Origin: Olsenella sp.
GTDB taxonomy: Bacteria; Actinomycetota; Coriobacteriia; Coriobacteriales; Atopobiaceae
Assembly: GCA_022648325.1 (NCBI GenBank)
Contig: JALCMG010000007.1
Location: forward strand, 62,001 to 126,000
Direction: 5' to 3'
Length of the DNA stretch: 64,000 nt
Shown: piece after piece, positions 54,138 through 64,000 of the stretch
How the letters are laid out: each line of letters opens with the position of its first letter
Numbering within the stretch: position 1 is the first letter of the stretch
Notes under the pieces: generated by a model
What the model was told of the DNA's origin: nothing
Database searches by the model: none
The model's input: the letters and a program-made list of their open reading frames with translations, nothing else
Program-made: the position numbers and the translations under genes

Positions 54138-55529
54138 CTAGTCGTCGTAGCGCGTTGTAACCTCGAAGAACTTGGTCTTGTTGCCCACGAAGGTGAGCGG
54201 CACGTCTCCGAGGGCGCCGGAGCGGTTCTTCGCGATGATGAAGTTCGTGACACCCATGTCCGGGCGGTCGTCGCGGGCGGCCTCTTCCTCGTCCATCGAG
54301 CGGTCGAGAAGGATGACGATGTCGGCGTCCTGCTCGATAGCGCCGGACTCTCGCAGGTCCGAGAGCTCGGGGCGCTTGCCGGTACGCTCGGTCACGCGAC
54401 GAGAGAGCTGGGACAGGGCGATGACGGGACACTCGAGGTCCTTCGCCATGATCTTGATGCCACGCGACATCTCCGAGACCTCGGTCGCACGGCTGTCCGC
54501 GCGGCGCATGCCGGCCGGCGGCGAGAGGAGCTGCAGGTAGTCAACCACAACCAGTCCAAGCTTCTTGCCGTGGAGCATGCGGCGTGCCTTGGCTCGAATC
54601 TCGGTAACCGTAGTGCCAGGCGTATCGTCAATCATGATATCCAGGCCAGAGAGCTCGTCGGTGCCGCGAATGAGCTCTGGCCACTGGTCATTCTGGATGT
54701 GAGCCGATCGAATCTCCTGCAGGCCCACGCCAGACTGTGCCGAGAGCAGGCGCTGGGCAATCTCGATCTTGCTCATCTCGAGCGAGAAGAACGCAACGGA
54801 CGCGCCGTTGAACGCGGCGTTCACTGCCAGGTTGAGTGCGAATGAAGTCTTGCCCACGCCAGGGCGCGCGCCAATGACAATCATCTGGCCAGGTCGCAGG
54901 CCAAGGAGCTTGGAGTCGATGGTGGGGAAGCCCGTCTTGACGCCCAGCTCGGCAGTCTGGTTCTCGCACATGTCCGAAAGCTGGTCAAAGAGGTCGCTCA
55001 TGATGGAGCCAATGGGCTGGTAACTCGACCGCACGTCCCTGTTGGTAACGTCGAGAAGCATCTTCTCGGCCCGGTCCACAACCTCCTTGGTGTCCTCGGG
55101 CGCGTCGTAGGCCAGAGCGGTTATCTGCGCGGCGGCAGAGATCATGCGGCGAAGTGTTGAGTCGCGACGCAGCATCTCTACGTGGCGGCGCCAACCCACG
55201 AGCGCGAGCGAGTTGTTGCCAAGGTCAAGCAGATAGGGCCGTCCGCCCACGCGCTCGAGCTCGCCTTGGCTCTTGAGGAAGTCTGCGAGCGAGATGGTGT
55301 CGACGGCCATGTTGCGGTCGAACATCTCGCGCATGGCAAGGTAGATCTTGCGGTTGGAGGGGATGTAGAAGTCGTCAGGCTCTAGCTCGATGAGGCACTC
55401 CTGCAGCACATCCTGCGAGATGAGCATAGCTGAGAGAACCGACGACTCAGCCTCGGGGTCTTGTGGCATCGCGACGTCCGACGTCGCCGCCATCTGGGTT
55501 GGGTTGATGTCGTAGCTATCTTGCGCCAC
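54138..55529 (-). CDS. dnaB: Replicative DNA helicase DnaB
   Basis: 463 residues from GTG 55529, with AGGAGGGAG upstream. Hexameric 5'-3' helicase of the replisome. N-terminal primase-binding domain (about 15-120; MPQDPEAESSVLSAMLISQD). The RecA-like core has Walker A GARPGVGKTSFALNLAVNAA (about 208-227), SLEMSKIEIAQRLL, Walker B VVVDYLQLL, and ALSQLSRRVTERTGKRPELS. Small domain order and length match standard DnaB without intein. It lies near rplI, rpsR, ssb and rpsF, as in many bacteria close to the origin. Upstream repeats of GTTTTCAAC may belong to its control. Confidence 0.97.
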   Translation of the reverse strand: MAQDSYDINPTQMAATSDVAMPQDPEAESSVLSAMLISQDVLQECLIELEPDDFYIPSNRKIYLAMREMFDRNMAVDTISLADFLKSQGELERVGGRPYLLDLGNNSLALVGWRRHVEMLRRDSTLRRMISAAAQITALAYDAPEDTKEVVDRAEKMLLDVTNRDVRSSYQPIGSIMSDLFDQLSDMCENQTAELGVKTGFPTIDSKLLGLRPGQMIVIGARPGVGKTSFALNLAVNAAFNGASVAFFSLEMSKIEIAQRLLSAQSGVGLQEIRSAHIQNDQWPELIRGTDELSGLDIMIDDTPGTTVTEIRAKARRMLHGKKLGLVVVDYLQLLSPPAGMRRADSRATEVSEMSRGIKIMAKDLECPVIALSQLSRRVTERTGKRPELSDLRESGAIEQDADIVILLDRSMDEEEAARDDRPDMGVTNFIIAKNRSGALGDVPLTFVGNKTKFFEVTTRYDD

Positions 55530-55864
55530 GTGCCGTACTCCCTCCTGCCACCCGCTCTAGTTGCCCTTTGGATGCTACCGCATTGCGCTTTTGGAGGCCG
55601 TGATTAGCCGCCGACCAGTTATAGGCTCTCTACCTGCGATAAAAGAGATGCCGGTGAGGTCTTCTACATTGGATGTTGAAAACGTCTCTCTCTGAGCGGG
55701 CGTTTTGAGAGTTTTCAACGTTTTCAACAATTTGGCAAACGGCGTGGCGCTGTCCCTGAGGCTTGATTTCTGCAATCACCTTAAATATTCATTACTCTCG
55801 GGTCGAACCAGCAAATTTGGCGTAATTATCCGCTTTATTGTTGTTTGCCCAGTTAGATGGGTGT
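55530..55864. other. dnaB upstream region
   Basis: No gene is seen here. Contains the three GTTTTCAAC-type nonamers listed separately and otherwise unremarkable sequence. Confidence 0.3.
55675..55728. repeat. Three GTTTTCAAC nonamers upstream of dnaB
   Basis: GTTGAAAAC (55675-55683) faces two head-to-tail GTTTTCAAC copies (55711-55719, 55720-55728). The outer arms TGTTGAAAACGT and ACGTTTTCAACA form a perfect 12-bp inverted repeat around 31-43 nt. Lies about 146 nt upstream of the dnaB start; likely a regulator or replication-related site (inference). Confidence 0.5.
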
Positions 55865-55922
55865 AAAAGATGCATCTTTCGATGCATTTGCCCCGCATGC
55901 GACACGTGCATGCGGGGCAAAT
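55865..55922 (-). terminator. Tandem terminator of the rpsF-rplI run
   Basis: On the minus strand, a 15-bp stem ATTTGCCCCGCATGC/GCATGCGGGGCAAAT (55886-55922, 7-nt loop) is followed at once by a second hairpin ATGCATC-GAAA-GATGCAT and CTTTT. Lies about 105 nt after the rplI stop. Confidence 0.82.
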
Positions 55923-56027
55923 TTGTGGTAGGACGCTTACCAACCGAGTCTGTTGGCCCCACTCCTGACCTGCGGGAATTGTTGAAATCCCCAGTTGAGG
56001 ACAGGTTTGGTCGAAAACTCCGAGGTT

Positions 56028-56558
56028 TTACTCAGCGGCCTCGGTGGTCTCGGCGGCCTCGTCAGCAGCCTCGGCCTCGGCGGGCTCGGAAGCCTCGGGC
56101 TCCTCGGCAACGGGCTCGTCGCCAACGAGGACGATGACCTTGGCGTTGATCTCGCGGTAGAGGTTGATCTCCACAGCGTGACGACCAGCGGTCTTGATGG
56201 TGGCACCGCGGACAATGCGCTTGCGGTCCACGTCAGCACCGAGCTGGGCCTTGATGGCGTCGACGATCTGCTGAGAGGTGACGGAGCCAAAGAGCTGGCC
56301 CTCCTCGCCAATCTTGGCGTCGACCTTCACGAGCTTCTCGTCGAGGATGGCCTTGGTGGCCTCGGCGTTGGCAATGCGCTCGGCCTCGCGCTTGGCAATG
56401 CTGCTGCGGCGCTGCTCGAGCTGCTTGAGGTTACCGGGGGTGGCAGGCTGGGCGATCTTGTTACGGAAGAGGTAGTTCTCCGCATAACCCTGGGCCACGT
56501 CGACGACGTCGCCCTCTCCGCCCTTGCCCCGGAGCTCACCCAAAAGGATGACTTTCAT
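56028..56558 (-). CDS. rplI: 50S ribosomal protein bL9
   Basis: 176 residues; 145-150 is typical. N-terminal domain MKVILLGELRGKGGEGDVVD and VAQGYAENYLFRNKIAQPAT is the bL9 signature; the long connecting helix and C-terminal domain follow. The last 25 residues are an acidic Glu/Ala tail (EPEASEPAEAEAADEAAETT) not seen in most bL9. AAGGAG precedes ATG 56558. Downstream of a DUF2232 gene in the rpsF-ssb-rpsR run. Confidence 0.97.
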   Translation of the reverse strand: MKVILLGELRGKGGEGDVVDVAQGYAENYLFRNKIAQPATPGNLKQLEQRRSSIAKREAERIANAEATKAILDEKLVKVDAKIGEEGQLFGSVTSQQIVDAIKAQLGADVDRKRIVRGATIKTAGRHAVEINLYREINAKVIVLVGDEPVAEEPEASEPAEAEAADEAAETTEAAE

Positions 56559-56581
56559 GGGACACTCCTTCGTTCAGTCGG

Positions 56582-57661
56582 CTAAGCCGACTTCTGATCT
56601 TGATCCGCGTTGCTTTGGATGGTGGTCTTCACGCCCCTGGGAAGGTGACGGAAGTTCTTCCACACATCGACAAGCCCTAGGATGGTCATGACGTAAAACT
56701 GGTCTTCGAGAAAGAGCCCAGCGACGATGGTGCATGCACCCGCAAATGCACCCACATGCTTGGTTTGAATGGGCCAAGCGATGATGGCAAATCCCTGAAC
56801 CGCAAACGCAATCCTAAGTGCCACAAGGACGTTTGCCGAGATCATATTCACGACATTGGAGTAGGCCTGAGGCACTATTCCAACAGCCGCGAGGCCAAAG
56901 ATGTCGGCCACGAGCACTCCGACGAGCCACACGGGCACGTCGTACTCCACAAGCGCTGGCATGGTAACGCCAAGCTTCTCATGCTTCACCGACGCGTGAA
57001 CGCCGAGAAGGGCACAGAGAAACTCGAGCAAGGCGACAACGAGATACGCGCTAGGCCAATAGACCTGTAGCGTTGCTCGCAAGGCCTCTATTTGCGTTGC
57101 CGCCGAAACGGAGGCCACACCAATGCTGCTTGCATACACGTTCACGAGCTGCGTGATCATGTCGGCTACGGAGGAGTCCATCAGCTGGAGCTGGATGACA
57201 TCCACGCCAATGAGTGCGAGCGTTCCACACCCGATAAGCGCAAATGAAACCGAAAGCGACAGCCTGTTGCGCGAGGCGGCCCATGCCGTCCCGATGCCTA
57301 TGGCACAGGCAACGAGCACGCTTGGGACCGTGGCAACCTGCGCCACGGCAGCAGCAACACCCGCAGGCAACAACGTGCATGCGAGAGTTGCGATGCTCTG
57401 CGCTGGGCTGTGTGCCGCCAGGGTAATGACCGCACCACAACCTATGGCAAAGCACCCGAGCATGGGGATATGCGCGGCAATCACACCGCCAAGCGCACAG
57501 ATGACCAGACCGGCAACAAGCGACGATCCGCCGCGAGGTGCCTTTGCGTCATCTCCCACAGGGACAATCCCACCCTGGCCGGGCGAGCCGTCCTTGGGGC
57601 CCGACGCGTTCCAGAGCGCAAGCGCTCTGGTCTGCTCGTCTGTGTCCTTCTCAGTCGTCAT
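56582..57661 (-). CDS. DUF2232 (YybS-like) multi-pass membrane protein
   Basis: 359 residues. A hydrophilic N-terminus of about 45 residues leads into roughly eight TM helices (for example LVAGLVICALGGVIAAHIPM, CFAIGCGAVITLAAHS, VSFALIGCGTLALIGVDVIQ, TIVAGLFLEDQFYVMTILGL). Family resemblance to DUF2232/YybS is suggested by fold pattern, size and location between rpsR and rplI, where YybS is encoded in Bacillus. Role unknown; YybS-type proteins are thought to act in envelope or vitamin transport. The start codon is preceded by a poor ribosome site (TTAGGTC). Confidence 0.78.
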   Translation of the reverse strand: MTTEKDTDEQTRALALWNASGPKDGSPGQGGIVPVGDDAKAPRGGSSLVAGLVICALGGVIAAHIPMLGCFAIGCGAVITLAAHSPAQSIATLACTLLPAGVAAAVAQVATVPSVLVACAIGIGTAWAASRNRLSLSVSFALIGCGTLALIGVDVIQLQLMDSSVADMITQLVNVYASSIGVASVSAATQIEALRATLQVYWPSAYLVVALLEFLCALLGVHASVKHEKLGVTMPALVEYDVPVWLVGVLVADIFGLAAVGIVPQAYSNVVNMISANVLVALRIAFAVQGFAIIAWPIQTKHVGAFAGACTIVAGLFLEDQFYVMTILGLVDVWKNFRHLPRGVKTTIQSNADQDQKSA

Positions 57662-57692
57662 GACCTAATGGTTCTTTCTCGAACCTCGCACC

Positions 57693-57971
57693 TTAGCCGC
57701 GGCTGCGGCCACCGCGGCTGGAAACCACGGGGACGGTGTAGGGCAGGAGCGCCATAACGCGGGCGCGCTTGATGGCAACCGCGATATCGTGCTGGTGCTG
57801 CGTGCAGGCGCCAGTGACGCGACGGGGCTTGATCTTGCCACGGTCGGTCATGAACTTGCGGAGGAGCTGCACATCCTTGTAGTCGATGTACTCGGTCTCC
57901 TCCTTGCAGAACTGGCAGTACTTGCGACGCGGCTGGCGCTGAAACTCTTGCTTTTTCTGCTGCTGAGCCAT
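57693..57971 (-). CDS. rpsR: 30S ribosomal protein bS18
   Basis: 92 residues; the core is [20 protein letters not shown] and [20 protein letters not shown], then [12 protein letters not shown], the full S18 sequence. CQFC near residue 19 and the later Cys make it a Cys-containing (C+) form that can bind zinc. AGAAAGG precedes the ATG. Lies between ssb and the DUF2232 gene. Confidence 0.98.
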   Translation of the reverse strand: MAQQQKKQEFQRQPRRKYCQFCKEETEYIDYKDVQLLRKFMTDRGKIKPRRVTGACTQHQHDIAVAIKRARVMALLPYTVPVVSSRGGRSRG

Positions 57972-58019
57972 GTCTGGTTTGCCTTTCTAACGGCGGCCCT
58001 AGTGGCCGCCTTGCTGTTA

Positions 58020-58559
58020 CTAGAACGGAATGTCCTCGTCGTAGACGTCTGCCGCGGGGGGCGTTGAGACGGGCGGTGCGGCCGGGGCGGGAGCGGAGTA
58101 ACCCGACTGGGCAGGATACTGCGCGGGTGCAGACGGCTGCGGAGCTGCCGCATAGGGAGCGGGCTGGACCTGCTGAGGCGCGTTGTACTGCGGTGCAGGA
58201 GCGGCCTGCTGCGGCGCGTTGCCCTGGTTTCTAGGCGAGAGGAACTCGACCTCGTCCACCACGACCTCGAGCTTGCTGCGACGCTGACCTTCCTTGGACT
58301 CCCAGGAGCTATAGCGGAGCTTGCCCTCGATAGCGACCTTGGAACCCTTGCTGAGGTAGCGCGAGAGCGGTTCGGCGCGAGCGCCGAAGACGACGCAGTC
58401 GACGAAGTTGGGCACATCCTCCCACTCGCCGGTCTGCTGGTTGCGACGACGGTCGTTGACCGCAACACCAAAGGAGAGAACCTGGGTGCCGCCGCCGGTA
58501 GAACGAAGTTCCGGATCCCTGGTAAGGTTGCCCGATATGTTCACCCTGTTAATGCTCAC
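58020..58559 (-). CDS. ssb: Single-stranded DNA-binding protein SSB
   Basis: 179 residues from GTG 58559 (GAGAGG 11 nt upstream); the frame continues to 58604 but lacks a site there. The OB fold spans about 3-110: INRVNISGNLTRDPELRSTG, VNDRRRNQQTGEWEDVPNFV, CVVFGARAEPLSRYLSKGSK, then KLEVVVDEVEFLSP. A Pro/Ala/Gln-rich linker (about 115-165) leads to the acidic tip DVYDEDIPF, which recruits partner proteins. Between rpsF and rpsR, as in most bacteria. Confidence 0.96.
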   Translation of the reverse strand: MSINRVNISGNLTRDPELRSTGGGTQVLSFGVAVNDRRRNQQTGEWEDVPNFVDCVVFGARAEPLSRYLSKGSKVAIEGKLRYSSWESKEGQRRSKLEVVVDEVEFLSPRNQGNAPQQAAPAPQYNAPQQVQPAPYAAAPQPSAPAQYPAQSGYSAPAPAAPPVSTPPAADVYDEDIPF

Positions 58560-58607
58560 GTTACTCACTACCTCTCTTGTGCGGGCGCATGGCCCGCCTT
58601 CCACTGC

Positions 58608-58901
58608 CTAGTCCTTATCCGTGCGAGCCACGATCATGTGGCGCTTGACGGCATCGTTGATGCGCAGGACTCGGTCGAGCTCTGCGATCTGGGAAGGATC
58701 TGCGTGGAAGTTGATGAGGGTGTAATCACCCTCGGTGAGGTGGTCGATCTCGTAGGCGAGCTTGCGCTTGCCCCAGTCCTCGACGGAGTCAACGGTGCCG
58801 CCGTCAGTGGTGATAGCGACCTCGATGCGCTTCATAACGCCGGCGCGAGTCTCCTCATTGCTGGTGGGATCGACAAAGAACAGCAGTTCATAAGCCTTCA
58901 T
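58608..58901 (-). CDS. rpsF: 30S ribosomal protein bS6
   Basis: 97 residues. KAYELLFFVDPTSNEETRAG starts the ferredoxin-like fold; WGKRKLAYEIDHLTEGDYTL is the S6 signature. AGGAGGTGAACC precedes ATG 58901, near-ideal. It is the first gene of rpsF-ssb-rpsR-DUF2232-rplI. Confidence 0.97.
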   Translation of the reverse strand: MKAYELLFFVDPTSNEETRAGVMKRIEVAITTDGGTVDSVEDWGKRKLAYEIDHLTEGDYTLINFHADPSQIAELDRVLRINDAVKRHMIVARTDKD

Positions 58902-59305
58902 GGTTCACCTCCTCTGGGCTGATGACCCTAGGTCGTGAAGGTTTGCGCCTAGGGCAGGAAGCATGCGATTTGGTATCGTATCACAGCACATGTAGCGACT
59001 TTCCTTGTGAACTGCGGGTGTGTGGCCAAATTCACAACCTTTGCGTCCTGCCGTTAATCCGCGATTCCACCTCCACGCGCCCTTCTCTGCTCTTAAGACT
59101 ACGGGTAGTGCCTGACACTAATTTGACGATGAGCGGACAGCATTTGTGCATCTAGCTGTCAGCCAAGCCTGTGGGGGCGACAAACGTCCAGTACACTGCT
59201 CGCAGAATCTTGTAGCGAGTGCCCCAGCACCCACAGTTTCCCCACAATTCTGCTAACTATCGCTATCGATTTAGTTCGTCTTGCGAGCTCACACGAGCTC
59301 GATAC
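58902..59305. other. Long gap upstream of rpsF
   Basis: No gene is seen. It would hold the rpsF promoter (minus strand). A GC/AT mix with CCACAGTTTCCCCACAA near 59231-59247 resembles a weak DnaA-box-like string but is not a cluster. Confidence 0.3.
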
Positions 59306-59336
59306 AAAAAGGGCAGGTGCTCAACGGCACCTGCCC
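59306..59336 (-). terminator. Terminator of the tRNA-Ser pair
   Basis: On the minus strand GGGCAGGTGC and GCACCTGCCC form a perfect 10-bp stem with a 6-nt loop, followed by TTTTT. Confidence 0.93.
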
Positions 59337-59347
59337 TGACATTTAAA

Positions 59348-59437
59348 TGGCGGAGGAGGAGGGATTCGAACCCTCGTACCCCCGAAGGGGTAAACGGTTT
59401 TCGAGACCGCCGCATTCAACCACTCTGCCACCCCTCC
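59348..59437 (-). tRNA. tRNA-Ser (CGA)
   Basis: Acceptor GGAGGGG at the 5' end (59437) pairs with CTCCTCC, one G-U pair. Anticodon loop CTCGAAA gives CGA. Long variable arm built on TACCCC/GGGGTA. The 3' CCA is encoded (59348-59350). Confidence 0.96.
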
Positions 59438-59482
59438 GTGGGGTGAAAAGCGGCGCCCCCAGTGGGACGCCGCTGGATTTAC

Positions 59483-59573
59483 TGGCGGAGAGTCTGGGAT
59501 TTGAACCCAGGATACGCTTTAGGCGTATACACGATTTCCAATCGTGCTCCTTCGGCCACTCGGACAACTCTCC
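59483..59573 (-). tRNA. tRNA-Ser (GGA)
   Basis: Acceptor GGAGAGT (5' end at 59573) pairs with ACTCTCC. Anticodon loop TTGGAAA gives GGA; long variable arm ATACGCC/GGCGTAT-like. CCA is encoded (59483-59485). Transcribed first, before tRNA-Ser(CGA). Confidence 0.96.
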
Positions 59574-59589
59574 ATGAACCGCGACGGCT

Positions 59590-59595
59590 AGTATA
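59590..59595 (-). promoter_or_regulatory. Candidate -10 of the tRNA-Ser pair
   Basis: TATACT on the minus strand, 16 nt before the 5' end of tRNA-Ser(GGA). No strong -35. Confidence 0.4.
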
Positions 59596-59775
59596 TCGTA
59601 AGTTTGCCACTAGGGGAAAGACGTTTTTCTCTCCACTGGTTCTTCTCGCTGGCCACTCGCCGGCCCGCCACGTCCCCGTCCCCTTGTCGCCAGAGCATAC
59701 CGATGGAGGGGAACCACGCGCGGCCTAGGGGAGGGAGTCGTTCTCGGGCCTCGCATTAGAGGCCAATGCCAAGGG

Positions 59776-61326
<1,551 letters not shown>

Positions 61327-61779
61327 CTACTTGTTGGGAAAGCTGTAGCCCTCGACGGTCACATGTATCGTCACCACCGCGCCGCTCTGACCCGGAACCA
61401 CGCGATAGGCCTCGTCGATGTCAAACGCGCAGATGGCCATCGCGGGTATCGTGACCTCGTCGGCAACTCCGACAAAGCGCTCACGGTCGGTGAGGTCGCT
61501 ATAGGGCTCGGTGGGCTCGAGCATCATTTTGGGCGCGACTTGCACCGTAAGCGCCCCATCCTGGGGCGAGATCACTGTGAGGTAGCGCCGATGCCCGACA
61601 AAGTCCTCGGCGGCCAGGGTGGCGGCGTCCTGCCACCAGTACACGAGCGAGTCTCCGATGGAGTGCGCCTCGGCCTTGGCGAGCATCAGGGACGCCTCAA
61701 GCGCCTGTCCTGTGCGCTGCCATTTCCTGACCGTACCCAACTCAGCGTCGAGCTGCTCACGCGACTGAAAGACGTGCAT
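61327..61779 (-). CDS. ebgC: Beta-galactosidase small subunit EbgC
   Basis: 150 residues, same length as E. coli EbgC (149). Shared features: KWQRT near residue 20, AHSIGDSLVYWW, GHRRYLTVISPQ, APKMMLEPTEPYSDLTDRER and ICAFDIDEAYRVVPG, ending VTVEGYSFPNK. This YhcH/YjgK/YiaL-type cupin is needed for full activity of the large Ebg subunit. ATG 61779 lies right after the ebgA TAA (61781-61783), with GGAGGGC inside the ebgA end. Confidence 0.92.
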   Translation of the reverse strand: MHVFQSREQLDAELGTVRKWQRTGQALEASLMLAKAEAHSIGDSLVYWWQDAATLAAEDFVGHRRYLTVISPQDGALTVQVAPKMMLEPTEPYSDLTDRERFVGVADEVTIPAMAICAFDIDEAYRVVPGQSGAVVTIHVTVEGYSFPNK

Positions 61780-61780
61780 G

Positions 61781-64000
<2,220 letters not shown>

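Noticed and set aside
58902-59305. Replication origin near rpsF/dnaB
   Set aside because: One or two weak DnaA-box-like strings only, no cluster, no AT-rich unwinding element and no dnaA or dnaN.

Overview
The window looks like a chromosomal segment from a high-GC Gram-positive of the class Coriobacteriia (Olsenella/Atopobium-like). The evidence is an HspR-controlled dnaK-grpE-dnaJ operon and an HspR-type clpB, strongly GC-rich codon use, GTG starts and coupled overlapping genes, an NRAMP-related Mg transporter of the type described in Eggerthella, and several AbiEi/restriction-endonuclease-fold accessory proteins. The genus is inferred from gene content; no rRNA is present.

Layout. 1-2.3 kb: end of a small membrane protein and a membrane-anchored PASTA protein. 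2.4-11.6 kb: heat-shock block on the minus strand (clpB; ribbon-helix-helix and SPFH genes; hspR, dnaJ, grpE, dnaK). 11.6-12 kb: highly structured non-coding stretch, then a phosphodiesterase. 12.6-17.1 kb: minus-strand module of metA, HTH protein, membrane Ser/Thr kinase, second HTH protein, FxLYD membrane protein and a 2-TM protein. 17.4-20.1 kb: DEAD-box helicase and an rRNA methyltransferase. 20.1-21.9 kb: accessory patch with a DUF4143 remnant, iterated repeats and an AAA ATPase. 21.9-32.3 kb: tadA, tRNA-Ser, lemA, a two-gene Mg2+ transport cluster with a structured leader, mtnA, envelope/PRC-barrel proteins and a CNNM/CorC protein. 32.5-33.9 kb: MITE-like inverted repeat and a decayed nuclease-fold gene. 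34-39.4 kb: EF-G-like GTPase, radical SAM protein, RNA m5U methyltransferase. 39.4-41.3 kb: a nuclease-fold paralogue, a pilin-domain relic and an 89-nt palindromic element. 41.5-46.8 kb: purE-yqeY-srtB-purF-purM-purN, a purine operon with a class B sortase inside it. 46.9-49.5 kb: pyridoxal kinase, then an AbiEi-like gene bracketed by five palindromes. 49.5-55.5 kb: membrane protein, Nudix hydrolase, purD, purA, dnaB. 56-59 kb: rplI, DUF2232 protein, rpsR, ssb, rpsF. 59.3-59.6 kb: two tRNA-Ser genes. 59.8-64 kb: ebgA-ebgC beta-galactosidase with an APC-family permease.

How the parts work together. The chaperone genes form one stress regulon: dnaK and clpB share a 36-nt upstream block, and an alternating ACTCA/TTGAGT operator array lies beside hspR. 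Six purine genes (purE, F, M, N, D, A) sit in two nearby groups. The metA-HTH-kinase-HTH-FxLYD run has translationally coupled genes and reads as a signalling unit of unknown purpose. Small palindromic elements of several families mark the accessory joints. Three paralogous nuclease-fold proteins are present: one intact, one with Asn at the expected catalytic Glu, and one interrupted by a stop exactly there.
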